In this document: piece after piece, positions 23,191 to 30,529 of the stretch
Layout of the letters: each line of letters begins with the position of its first letter
How positions within the stretch are numbered: the stretch's first letter is position 1
NCBI GenBank assembly: GCA_042408875.1
Contig: JBHOQS010000012.1
Span: forward strand, 1 to 47,179
From: JBHOQS01 sp042408875
GTDB taxonomy: Bacteria; Chloroflexota; UBA11872; JBHOQS01
DNA: 47,179 nucleotides
Reading direction: 5' to 3'
The notes under the pieces: generated by a model
Database searches by the model: none
What the model was told of the DNA's origin: nothing
What the model saw: only the letters and a program-made list of their open reading frames with translations
Made by a program: the position numbers and the translations under genes

Positions 23191-25113
23191 CTACGTGCCA
23201 GGCGGGCAGTTGTCCGTATAGACGACCCGCGAGGGCTGGCTGTTGATCTGCCCTGAGCGGTCATCGTTAAAGAAGTAAATCGTGTACCAGCCGGCTGGCC
23301 AGGTCGCCTGGCCCGTGGTGCGAGTGTCCACATCGATGTACCACACCTGCTGGTTGCCGGAGTCTTTGCGCACGACGATCGTTGCCGGCGAGCCATCGGC
23401 GTTCCGCACTTGGTCTGGCCGCCAGATGCTGGGGTTCGGCCAGAGCGCTCCATTGCTATCCCGGAACGGCCGCCCCTCGTAAACTGTGAGGTTCAACCGC
23501 GCCTTCTGTGATGTACGTGAATCAAGCGTCCATTGGACGAGGATGAAGCCATCGCCCTTGGTCTCGAACTCGTAGGCCCAGCCGCTCTGCGCCGCCAGCG
23601 GGTTGTGCATGTCAATGTTCTTACCGCACGGGTTCGGCGGGTACGTTGGCACGGGCGTGGGCGTGTTCGTCGGCGTCGGGGTTGGGGTGTATGTTGCTGT
23701 CGGTGTCGGTGTAGCCGTCGCCGTGGCTGTGGCCGTCGGGGTGCGCGAGGGCGTCCAGGTTGGTGAGCCCGGCGCAGGCGTCGGCGGCATCGTTGGCGTG
23801 AACGTCGGCGTCAAGGTCTTCGTAGGCGTCGGCATCTGGGCAGGCGTTGCCGTCGGCGTAGGCGACCTCTTTGGTGTGGCGGTTGGGCTGGCTGACGGTG
23901 TAGGGGTCGCCGTCGCCGGCGTCACCGACGCCGTAGGAAGCCATATCAGGGTGCCGGTTGCCGTTGGCGCAGCGTAGAGCGCGCTCGGCGCGTTCGGCGA
24001 GATCAGCTTGATCACCCGCGGCCCGATTGGAAGGTTGATATCTACGACGGGCGCATCGAGAGTGGAATAAGAAATGAAACGGCCGACCACGCTGCTGGAT
24101 CTGATATCTTTCTCGTAGATCATGAACTTGGCAAAGCCCGATATTCGCACCGAACCGGTGTCTGGATCGTAGTAGTTCCAGATCGGAATTGTGATGATGA
24201 TGTACTGCACGCCTGCGTTGTCATAGAGCGGCTGAGTGGCATTATCAAACCGGTAGCGCAGACCATCTGCGACGTTGTTGCCGAGATCGCCATTGTACAG
24301 CGGAACATTATTTCCGGTGGCCACAGTGCCATCATAGCCGAGCGCGGTCCACCAGTACATATTGTCGTTCTTATTACCGTAATTCGTGCCTGGCGAGGAC
24401 CCGTCACCGCTGGCTAGATACAGGTTCAGGGGACCTTTGTACTGTCTGTCCGGCACACCGTAGATCCTGGCATACTGGGGGTTCCACAGGTCATACGGCA
24501 TGCCGGTCTGCATGTGCGCCTGGGCATCGAGTTCGGGCACTCCCAGGGGAACCAGTCCAGACATGCTGGAGGGCATGCCAGCGGGGTAGATCACACCGCG
24601 GGTGCGACCGGTGGCCTGGTTGTCACCAAAGCCGAGCACCTGGCTGAAGAGGCCGGGGAAGCTCCGCCGCGCGTTGAGGCGTATGCCTACAGCATTGGCC
24701 GGGATGGCATACGACGGGTCCCGCTCAACTCGACGGATGTCAGCGCCGGTGGAGTCGAGATAATAGGGCGGATCAGTCAGCCAGTCAACGCTCGCGCCAT
24801 TGCGGCCGGCCGCGTCGTCGATGGCAGCGGCTACCTCGCGGTCAGTGGCCGTGCGTGTGCCGCTAGGTCCGTAGTAGACCACTGTGTTGAGCGCCGCCAT
24901 CACCGCTGCATCGGAGGCGTTCTGGGCGAGACGCCGTGCTACCAGGCCCATGCCGACGTCGGTCGCCAGCCCCGCAGCCGCCACCACGACAACCAGCATC
25001 AGCGCGGTGATGATGAGTGTTTGACCGCGCTGGCCTGGCGCGCAGTAGCGCCCACCTCGGACCGGCTGGCTACGTCCAGGGTGCGCGCTGCTCGAGGAAC
25101 CCGCAAGACGCAT
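23191..25113 (-). CDS. TadG-like surface protein with long Thr/Pro-rich stalk (copy 1)
   Basis: A 640-residue envelope protein with the same plan as its downstream neighbour. It has a basic N-terminus, RGQTLIITALMLVVVV anchor, then GLATDVGMGLVARRLAQNASDAAVMA (TadG signature), an exported domain to about residue 380, a Thr/Pro-rich stalk of about 110 residues (382-492, with repeated TPTPTAT units), and a C-terminal beta-rich domain with ARLNLTVYEGRP and YTIYFFNDD. The ATG at 25113 sits 2 nt after the tadE stop, so the genes are a translationally coupled pair. The initiation region GGTGGAATAGGTATG is identical over 15 bp to that of tadE. Function as a cell-surface stalk or pilus-associated adhesin is inferred. 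Confidence 0.87.
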   Translation of the reverse strand: MRLAGSSSSAHPGRSQPVRGGRYCAPGQRGQTLIITALMLVVVVAAAGLATDVGMGLVARRLAQNASDAAVMAALNTVVYYGPSGTRTATDREVAAAIDDAAGRNGASVDWLTDPPYYLDSTGADIRRVERDPSYAIPANAVGIRLNARRSFPGLFSQVLGFGDNQATGRTRGVIYPAGMPSSMSGLVPLGVPELDAQAHMQTGMPYDLWNPQYARIYGVPDRQYKGPLNLYLASGDGSSPGTNYGNKNDNMYWWTALGYDGTVATGNNVPLYNGDLGNNVADGLRYRFDNATQPLYDNAGVQYIIITIPIWNYYDPDTGSVRISGFAKFMIYEKDIRSSSVVGRFISYSTLDAPVVDINLPIGPRVIKLISPNAPSALYAAPTATGTLIWLPTASVTPATATPTPSASPTATPKRSPTPTATPAQMPTPTKTLTPTFTPTMPPTPAPGSPTWTPSRTPTATATATATPTPTATYTPTPTPTNTPTPVPTYPPNPCGKNIDMHNPLAAQSGWAYEFETKGDGFILVQWTLDSRTSQKARLNLTVYEGRPFRDSNGALWPNPSIWRPDQVRNADGSPATIVVRKDSGNQQVWYIDVDTRTTGQATWPAGWYTIYFFNDDRSGQINSQPSRVVYTDNCPPGT

Positions 25114-25115
25114 AC

Positions 25116-25547
25116 CTATTCCACCACCCTCGAAGATTTGGCCTGGATCGGCACACTCCCACCGGGCACCAGCACGGCAAGGAGCGGTGTCACGGGAGTG
25201 AAGCTCGTGCTGACGGTTACCGTGAGGGTGTCACCAGCCTTGCGCGTGGCCTGGGTCGGCGAGATAGTCACGTTCACATTGCCGGACAGGCCAGCGATCG
25301 ATCTGGCCGCTGCCCTGATCTCGTCATCCGTCGCGCCGCGCGCGATGCCGGCGCGCACCCCCTCGCGGGCAGCGTTCGAGAGGATGACTGCCACGTTCAA
25401 GGCGCGGCCGAAATCGATAATCCCAAAAACAAGAAGCAAGAGTAGGGGGACTGCCAGCGCAAACTCGACGGTGCTCTGGCCGAGTGTACGGTGCCATCGC
25501 GTGGCTCGTGCTACCTGCGCGCGTGGCGCCGGGCGAAGCCTCCACAT
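25116..25547 (-). CDS. TadE-like pseudopilin protein
   Basis: A 143-residue TadE family protein. After an Arg-rich leader, LGQSTVEFALAVPLLLLLVF matches a prepilin-peptidase site: cleavage would follow Gly and leave QSTVEF with Glu5. GIIDFGRALNVAVILSNAAREGVRAGIAR is the TadE signature. The rest (about 65-143) is a beta-rich exported domain. The ATG at 25547 has GGGAGGTGG 6 nt upstream; an upstream in-frame ATG at 25571 is less likely. It heads the tadE-tadG-like pair. It likely contributes to an Flp-like pilus or surface assembly, but no major Flp pilin, TadA ATPase or TadV peptidase is seen in the window. Confidence 0.9.
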   Translation of the reverse strand: MWRLRPAPRAQVARATRWHRTLGQSTVEFALAVPLLLLLVFGIIDFGRALNVAVILSNAAREGVRAGIARGATDDEIRAAARSIAGLSGNVNVTISPTQATRKAGDTLTVTVSTSFTPVTPLLAVLVPGGSVPIQAKSSRVVE

Positions 25548-25568
25548 ACCTATTCCACCTCCCAGTGA

Positions 25569-25655
25569 CATGCCCGTGAGCGCCGCAGAATAGCGGTGCG
25601 ATCACGTTCACGCGAAACATCTCGTGCTCCATGCCCGTGCGCACCGCAGAATAGC
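25569..25655. repeat. two 26-bp direct repeats upstream of tadE
   Basis: CATGCCCGTGAGCGCCGCAG at 25569 continues to AATAGC (25594), and a copy with two mismatches spans 25630-25655. The copies are 61 bp apart and lie in the leader of tadE. They may be regulator sites or a local duplication. Confidence 0.85.
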
Positions 25656-25854
25656 AGAGAGTTGTATATCCCGTGTTCGGGCCGACCTGCGGAACACCGA
25701 ACACAGGCACTCGTGTATCCAGTGTCCGTGCCATGGGCTGGCATCGCAAGCGCACTAGGACTGATGGCAATGCTGTCCGTCCACGACGGTACTGTTCAGG
25801 GAGCTCGTGGGGAATACCGCCCGGCCAGACCATCCATCCGGGGAGCCTACCGGC

Positions 25855-25904
25855 CGGGTGGGGAAAAGAGTTGAGCCGGCGCACCCCGCCTCGTGCGCCG
25901 GCTC
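25855..25904 (-). terminator. strong minus-strand terminator 310 nt upstream of tadE
   Basis: GAGCCGGCGCAC and GTGCGCCGGCTC (25873-25904) form a perfect 12-bp stem with an 8-nt loop. In the minus direction it is followed by AACTCTTTTCCCC. No protein gene ends just before it on that strand, so it may end a small RNA, or act as an attenuator in the tadE leader. Confidence 0.7.
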
Positions 25905-26112
25905 GGAGGACCTGGCCACCCCGCAGGCAGGGGGAAGACCTGCGAGATAGCCGCGCCGGGGAAAGATTAGAGAAGCGGCCTCACCGGCCGGGACCGCAAC
26001 CGGTGGGCCGGGCAACCGGAGCGCCCGGTGCCGCTTGCTCGTACGCTACTAGTATCACCACCAGCCCATCGTCGTGCATCAGGGAAAAACCCTGATATTC
26101 TGCGAAAGGCCA

Positions 26113-26152
26113 TGGCGCGGTCAGTCCCGCCGTGGCGCGGTCAGTCCCGACA
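26113..26152. repeat. 20-bp tandem duplication
   Basis: TGGCGCGGTCAGTCCCG is shared by the adjacent copies at 26113-26132 and 26133-26152. It lies about 125 nt before the small membrane protein gene. Confidence 0.93.
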
Positions 26153-26220
26153 CGGTAGCTTGCTATGTGCGTGGTATGCTTTCGGAGATGCAGGCACACG
26201 GTCCTGTGTACCTCCGCTTC

Positions 26221-26266
26221 TAATTCTAAATCTAAAGATTCTAAAATATAAAGATTCTAAAGAATT
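26221..26266 (+). repeat. AT-rich degenerate array before the 80-residue membrane protein
   Basis: AAAGATTCTAAA recurs at 26234-26245 and 26250-26261, with a related ATTCTAAATCTAA just before. The stretch contrasts sharply with the GC-rich surroundings and probably provides the promoter of the gene at 26278. Confidence 0.85.
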
Positions 26267-26277
26267 CCACCACCCCG

Positions 26278-26520
26278 ATGCGAAGACCCGAAGTGCCGAT
26301 GCGAAGACCTGAAGTGAGAAGAGGAGGCTTCCCAGTAGGTCCATTCTCCCACCGCCGTCTGGCACTCGCTGTGGCCATCGTGTCGGCCGGGATCGGGCTG
26401 CTGCGGCTCAGCGAGGGCCTACTGGTGGGCCCGCCTGCTTTAATCGTGATCGGGCTGATCGTGCTGGCAGGAAGCCTGATCCTGCTGGCCGCAGCGCTGT
26501 GGTGGCCCGGCTGGGAGTAA
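26278..26520 (+). CDS. small two-helix membrane protein
   Basis: An 80-residue protein with two predicted transmembrane helices (about 30-47 and 50-75) and no recognised family. The N-terminus repeats MRRPEVP then MRRPEV because the start region itself is a 21-bp tandem duplication (26275-26295, 26296-26316, 20 of 21 identical). Either ATG, 26278 or 26299, could be used; neither has a good Shine-Dalgarno. The hydrophobic part is clearly protein-like. It lies between the tad-like module and the convergent Gly/Pro-rich surface protein gene, but there is no evidence for a shared function. Confidence 0.6.
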   Translation: MRRPEVPMRRPEVRRGGFPVGPFSHRRLALAVAIVSAGIGLLRLSEGLLVGPPALIVIGLIVLAGSLILLAAALWWPGWE

Positions 26521-26545
26521 GCGTTCAGGGTGGCGGACGCCCGCG

Positions 26546-27715
26546 TCACGGACCGCGGTCTGGGCCGGGAGCAGCGTCTACACTGCTCCGGCGACCGGCG
26601 AGGCGGTGGAGCAGGCGGCCCAGCGCCAGCAGCAGGGAACCGATGCCCAGGAAGCGTACCCCGCCGGCCGGGCTGGCGGCGCTAGCTCCGGCACGCGGCA
26701 GGGTAGCGGAGGGCTGTGACGCTGGCGAGGCAGCATGCGACGCCGCCGCGGTCTGCGGGCTAGCCGGCGATGGCGCCGCCGGAGCAGGTGGAGGAGCGGC
26801 GGCCGCAGGCACTGGCACGGCGAGTGGTGGCACCTGCGCCGGCGCGGGCACGGAGGCCGGTGCAGGTGCGAGCGCTGGCGGCAGTACGGCTATCTCCGGC
26901 GCCGGGCCCACACTCTCAGGAGACACCAGCGTGTTTGGCAGCGGCGCAACCTCCGGCTGTCCACTGGGCAGGACGGAGACCTGCGGCTGCGGCACGCTCT
27001 GAATAGATGGGCCCGGCGCTCCTCCGCCAGAGGGCACAATCGGCGGCGGCACGGCTTGCAGTGGAGGCTGCTGTGAGCTTTGAGTATTCCCACCTCCGGT
27101 GCCGCCAGTGCCGCCGCTGCCTCCGCTCCCACCTCCGCTGCCGCCAGTGCCGCCGCTGCCTCCGCCATTGCCCTCCTGGTGGCACTCCAGGGAGCCACTG
27201 GCGCCCGTGGAGCACTCCAGTAGGGCGGAGCCAATGTAGTACCGGATCGTCACCGTGAGCGCCACAGCGGTGCGGCCGGCACCGGCCCGGCCGGCCGGGT
27301 TGAGGGAGAGCGCCGTGGCAGCGGTCTGGCCAGGCTGCACCGCCACACCAGGGCGCAGCAGCACATCGGCGCCGTCCGGAAGCACAGCGGCGTATGCTGG
27401 CGGCGGCTGCGCCACCCCCCCAAAGGTGAGGACAGTGCTGATCTCCTGCACGATGATGTGCTGCGCGGCGGAGTTATTGCGTAGAATGATCTTGCCCTGC
27501 ACCAGGTCACAGCGGGCCGTATCGATCGAGGCGTCAAGCTGCACGCCTGCCGGGGAGACGCACGCCGTCGCCGCGGCCAGTCTGGTCGTGCGCATGTGTG
27601 GGACAACATACAGACTCGCTGCCACAGTGGCAGCCCCCACGCGCAGGAGCCTGCGCCGCGTCTCCGGCGACAGGCCCGCTCGCTGCGGCGCAGCGGCTGA
27701 CGGCTCCACTCGCAT
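26546..27715 (-). CDS. Gly/Pro-rich cell-surface protein with LPRAG-like anchor
   Basis: A 389-residue exported protein of no recognised family. Basic RRRLLRVGAATVAASLYVVP at residues 20-40 is a signal-anchor, with a Cys-containing globular domain (about 50-185, CVSPAGVQLDAS to LECHQEGN). A Gly/Ser-Thr linker (GGSGGTGGSGGGSGG) and a Pro/Ala-rich region follow (to about 345). The end reads LPRAG, then a hydrophobic stretch GGVRFLGIGSLLLALGRLL and Arg residues, the plan of a sortase sorting signal although LPRAG departs from LPxTG. GAGGAG lies upstream of the ATG. No sortase gene is in the window, so covalent wall anchoring is a hypothesis; a simple C-terminal membrane anchor is the alternative. 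Confidence 0.75.
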   Translation of the reverse strand: MRVEPSAAAPQRAGLSPETRRRLLRVGAATVAASLYVVPHMRTTRLAAATACVSPAGVQLDASIDTARCDLVQGKIILRNNSAAQHIIVQEISTVLTFGGVAQPPPAYAAVLPDGADVLLRPGVAVQPGQTAATALSLNPAGRAGAGRTAVALTVTIRYYIGSALLECSTGASGSLECHQEGNGGGSGGTGGSGGGSGGSGGTGGTGGGNTQSSQQPPLQAVPPPIVPSGGGAPGPSIQSVPQPQVSVLPSGQPEVAPLPNTLVSPESVGPAPEIAVLPPALAPAPASVPAPAQVPPLAVPVPAAAAPPPAPAAPSPASPQTAAASHAASPASQPSATLPRAGASAASPAGGVRFLGIGSLLLALGRLLHRLAGRRSSVDAAPGPDRGP

Positions 27716-27793
27716 GACCTGTCTGACTCCTCTTCAACATCTTGGCGACTGGCCCACAGTGCAAGCGAACCAGCGCGTATCCAATGGCTTAAG

Positions 27794-27845
27794 AGCTCTT
27801 TAAATATTTAATAATATTTAATTTATTAAAAAAATTTAAAGAGCT
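27794..27845. repeat. AT-rich inverted repeat (52 bp)
   Basis: AGCTCTTTAAA (27794-27804) and TTTAAAGAGCT (27835-27845) are perfect inverted arms around a 30-nt segment made only of A and T. It lies about 80 nt upstream of the surface-protein start (minus strand) and probably holds its promoter or a binding site for a regulator or nucleoid protein. Confidence 0.9.
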
Positions 27846-27944
27846 TATGGCTTGTGATCTCGCTATAGCTCTATCGTACGCGCGCGGAGAGATGGGACAA
27901 GGTCCTGCCAGAGCTATCAGCGCCCGCGCGCGAGGCCCAACTTT

Positions 27945-28075
27945 GGCCCGGCGGCGTGCGACTTTTGGTCGCGTATACCGGCCCGCCGGGCCTATCAGAG
28001 GAGGGGAAGTCCCACCCCTGGCTCTGCTCCCGCGCTGCGGGAGCGAGGCGCTTCAGGAAGAGCCGCGCAGGAGAC
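27945..28075. ncRNA. candidate structured RNA (multi-hairpin)
   Basis: A row of strong hairpins fills this segment. GGCCCGGCGG pairs with CCGCCGGGCC (27945-27954 with 27983-27992) enclosing GCGAC/GTCGC. An AGGGG/CCCCT stem lies near 28003-28019. GCTCCCGC/GCGGGAGC pairs at 28026-28044. A further CGCTTC/GAGCCGCG-type pairing follows. There is no coding potential that looks real. I compared it by eye with RNase P, tmRNA, SRP and 6S RNA and saw none of their conserved motifs. Strand and boundaries are unknown. Confidence 0.4.
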
Positions 28076-28247
28076 TCCCCATAGCGTGCTTGAGGCGAGC
28101 GCTGCCTTCGCTGCATTGACCCGGGCCTGGACAGGACGTATGCTGTCGGCAGCATCGAGCATCATCCGGCGACCACGTTGACTCCGGCCTGCACGTGGCG
28201 TACCCTGCTGCTGGATAAGAGGCGATAAAGCAACGCGCCGCCGCTCC

Positions 28248-28345
28248 ATAAACATATAAACATAAAACACATAAAACATATAAATTAAAACACATAAATA
28301 TAGACAAAACACATAATCATAGAACACCCGAACACAGAACACTTG
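28248..28345 (+). repeat. AT-rich low-complexity array before the enolase-superfamily gene
   Basis: Nearly 90 bp consist of short variants of AACATATA and AACACATA, degrading into AACACCCGAACACAGAACAC near the start codon. Such A-rich DNA is foreign to the local base composition, and it is the only plausible promoter region for the gene that starts at 28355. Confidence 0.9.
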
Positions 28346-28354
28346 GAATGTTCC

Positions 28355-29545
28355 ATGAAGATTGCGCGCGTTGAAGCGTTCCACGTCGCCGCCCGCAGCG
28401 ATTACCAGGCCAGCGCCGGGTTGCGGGTCCCGGCAGTGCTCTCGAGTGACGTGCCACCGCGGGCGCTGGCCGTGAATACGGGCCGGCATCTCTGCGTCTA
28501 CCCCCAGCGAGCAGAGACGCTGCTCGTGCGGATCACCACGGACGACGGCTACGCTGGCTGGGGTGAGGCGCATTCACCGCCAGTGCCGGCGGTGAGCAAA
28601 GCGATTGTCGAGCAGCTCTTCGCCCCCCAGCTCATCGGACAGGACCCGCTGAGCATCGAGGTGCTGTGGGACCGCCTCTATGCCTCGATGCGCCTGCGCG
28701 GCCACAACACCGGGTTTCTGCTCGAGGCGCTCGCTGGCATCGACATTGCTCTGTGGGACCTGGCCGGCAAAGTCTTGGGGCAGTCGGTCTACCGCCTCCT
28801 CGGCGGGCCCTTCCGCACGGCGATCCCGTGTTATGCCTCCGGGGTGCCCGGCGCGACGCTAGACGAGCGGATCGAGGCTGCACGGCGGCAGGTAGCGCTC
28901 GGCTTCACCGCGGTGAAGCTCTCCATCGGCCGGCAGGACCTCGCCCGCGATCTCGAGCTGGCCGAGGCGGTGGCCCAAGCGCTGCGGCATGAAGCCGACG
29001 TGCTCGTCGATGCCCATGGCTGCTACGACGCGCGCACCGCTGTGGAGGCTGGACGGCGCCTGGAGCGGGCCGGCGTGCGCTGGCTGGAGGACCCGCTGCC
29101 GCCGGAGGACCTCGATGGGTATGCAGCGCTGTGCGCGGCGTTGGATCTGCCGGTTGCCAGCGGGGAGACAGAGTGCACCCGCTGGCAGTTCCATGCTAAG
29201 CTGCGCCGCCGCGCCGCCGACATCATTCTGCCCGACATCTGCCGGGCCGGCGGCATCTCTGAGGGGCGGAAGATCGCCCTGGTCGCCGACCTGTTCAACG
29301 TGCCCTGGTGCGCCCATGTGAGCATCGGCTCCTGGATCCACCTCGCCGCAGCCGTGCATGTGGCCGCGGCGTCGCCGAATTTTCTTCTCTGCGAATATCC
29401 TAACCCGCTGGCGCGCAACCCGCTGGGAGATCCGCTGCTCACCCATGGATTGACGCTGGAGCGGGGCTACATCCACGTCCCTGATCGCCCTGGGCTCGGC
29501 ATCGCCATCGACGAGGAGGCGGTTAGGGCACACCTGGTTTCGTAG
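28355..29545 (+). CDS. enolase-superfamily enzyme (mandelate racemase/muconate lactonizing type)
   Basis: A 396-residue enzyme of the MR/MLE group, which abstracts an alpha proton from carboxylates, often as a sugar-acid dehydratase. The N-terminal capping domain ends near residue 130, with the 50s loop GYAGWGEAHSP. The barrel has VKLSI with a Lys at the expected position, metal ligands Asp in VLVDAHG, Glu in WLEDPLPPED, and Glu in ASGETE. The usual KxK is only K-x-S here, so the proton-abstraction chemistry may differ. I chose the second ATG (MKIARVEAF), which fits the family. An AP-endonuclease-type isomerase follows 140 nt later, and both probably serve carbohydrate catabolism. Confidence 0.9.
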   Translation: MKIARVEAFHVAARSDYQASAGLRVPAVLSSDVPPRALAVNTGRHLCVYPQRAETLLVRITTDDGYAGWGEAHSPPVPAVSKAIVEQLFAPQLIGQDPLSIEVLWDRLYASMRLRGHNTGFLLEALAGIDIALWDLAGKVLGQSVYRLLGGPFRTAIPCYASGVPGATLDERIEAARRQVALGFTAVKLSIGRQDLARDLELAEAVAQALRHEADVLVDAHGCYDARTAVEAGRRLERAGVRWLEDPLPPEDLDGYAALCAALDLPVASGETECTRWQFHAKLRRRAADIILPDICRAGGISEGRKIALVADLFNVPWCAHVSIGSWIHLAAAVHVAAASPNFLLCEYPNPLARNPLGDPLLTHGLTLERGYIHVPDRPGLGIAIDEEAVRAHLVS

Positions 29546-29684
29546 CCCTGGCCCTCGCCAGCGGACCGCTCCGGCCCGAGCAGTGACCAGCGGTTCGCCC
29601 GTAGCACGCGGGTGCGCGGCCACGCCTGGATGAAACCGTCGCTCTAGCGATGCTGTTCCAGAAATCGTTGCAGGAGTAGAGGCC

Positions 29685-30443
29685 ATGCCGAAGGTTCCAG
29701 TTGCGCTCCAGATGTACACCCTGCGCGAGCTCGCGCGCACAGACTTCCCCGGCACCCTGCGCGCCGTCGCGCAGATCGGCTACGCCGGCGTTGAGCTGGC
29801 TGGCTACGGCGGCCTATCCGGCCCGCAGCTTCGGCGCTTGCTCGACGAGGTAGGACTGGCCGTGGCTGGCGATCACGTCAGCCTTGACCGCCTCGAGACA
29901 GCCCTGCCGGAGGTCATCGAGCTAGAGCGCGCCCTTGGGAACCGGTTTGTGGTGGTGCCGTCCATTCCAGAGGCGCGGCGCCGCGATGCCGCTGGGTACC
30001 TGAGCGTAGCCGAGTCCTTGAACCATATCGGCAGTCAGCTCCAGGGCGAGGGACTACAGCTTTGCTACCACAACCACGCCTTCGAGTTCGAGCGCTTCGA
30101 CGGGCGCACCGGGCTCGAGCTGCTTCTGGAGAGCACCGATCCTGCGCTGGTCAAGTGGGAGCCTGACGTGTACTGGATCGTGCGGGGCGGGGAGGACCCG
30201 GCGGCCCTGATCCGCCGCTACCGTGGCCGCTGCCCGCTCATTCACCTGAAAGACATGACCAACGATGAGGCGCGTACGTTCGCCGAGGTGGGGGAAGGCA
30301 GCATCGACTTCCGGCCGATCTTTCTGGCGGCCGAGGAGGGCGGTGTTGCCTGGTACATCGTCGAGCAGGACCGCTGCGCCCGGCCGCCGCTGGAGAGCGT
30401 CCGGCTGAGCTTCGAGCACCTGCGCGCCTGGGGCATCGCCTGA
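29685..30443 (+). CDS. xylose-isomerase-like TIM-barrel sugar isomerase/epimerase
   Basis: A 252-residue protein of the AP_endonuc_2 (xylose isomerase-like) family. It starts with VALQMYTLRELARTDFPGTL, typical of sugar phosphate isomerase/epimerases. Metal-binding candidates include LCYHNHAFEF, KWEPDVYWIVRGG and PLIHLKDM, and the closing strand has WYIVEQDRC. GCAGGAGTAGAGG is a good ribosome-binding site. It is downstream of the enolase-superfamily gene and probably in one transcript with it. Substrate is unknown; inositol- or hexulose-type sugars are common in the family. Confidence 0.9.
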   Translation: MPKVPVALQMYTLRELARTDFPGTLRAVAQIGYAGVELAGYGGLSGPQLRRLLDEVGLAVAGDHVSLDRLETALPEVIELERALGNRFVVVPSIPEARRRDAAGYLSVAESLNHIGSQLQGEGLQLCYHNHAFEFERFDGRTGLELLLESTDPALVKWEPDVYWIVRGGEDPAALIRRYRGRCPLIHLKDMTNDEARTFAEVGEGSIDFRPIFLAAEEGGVAWYIVEQDRCARPPLESVRLSFEHLRAWGIA

Positions 30444-30452
30444 AGGGGAGGA

Positions 30453-30479
30453 GGCTGGCAACGGATTTTGGGAACGGAG
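30453..30479 (+). repeat. solo copy of the GGCTGGCAACGGATT repeat
   Basis: GGCTGGCAACGGATTTTGGG with AACGGAG continues the consensus of the inverted copies at 31245 and 31490. It sits between the isomerase gene and the DUF4013 gene, just beyond the isomerase stop. Confidence 0.85.
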
Positions 30480-30529
30480 TGCATGAACGTCCTGGTGTTA
30501 GGGTCCGCTGGCAGCCCCTCGTCTGCCCT

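Larger units (their letters stand above)
25905..26277. other. non-coding region with repeats and structured segments
   Basis: No gene is recognisable. The region contains GC-rich pairing segments (25960-26040), a small hairpin ATCAGGG-AAAAA-CCCTGAT (26078-26096), a 20-bp tandem repeat (26113-26152) and an AT-rich array (26221-26266). Confidence 0.5.

Noticed and set aside
25985..26036. SAM-I-riboswitch-like core (GGGCCGGGCAACCGG then CGCCCGGTGCC)
   Set aside because: The core resembles the SAM-I P3 region, but the conserved AAnUCC segment and the GAGGGAcuGGCCC kink-turn are missing, and no methionine or SAM gene lies downstream.
27847..28119. 90-codon frame in the 27.9 kb spacer
   Set aside because: It overlaps the hairpin-rich segment, has Arg-rich low-complexity composition, and lacks a ribosome-binding site.
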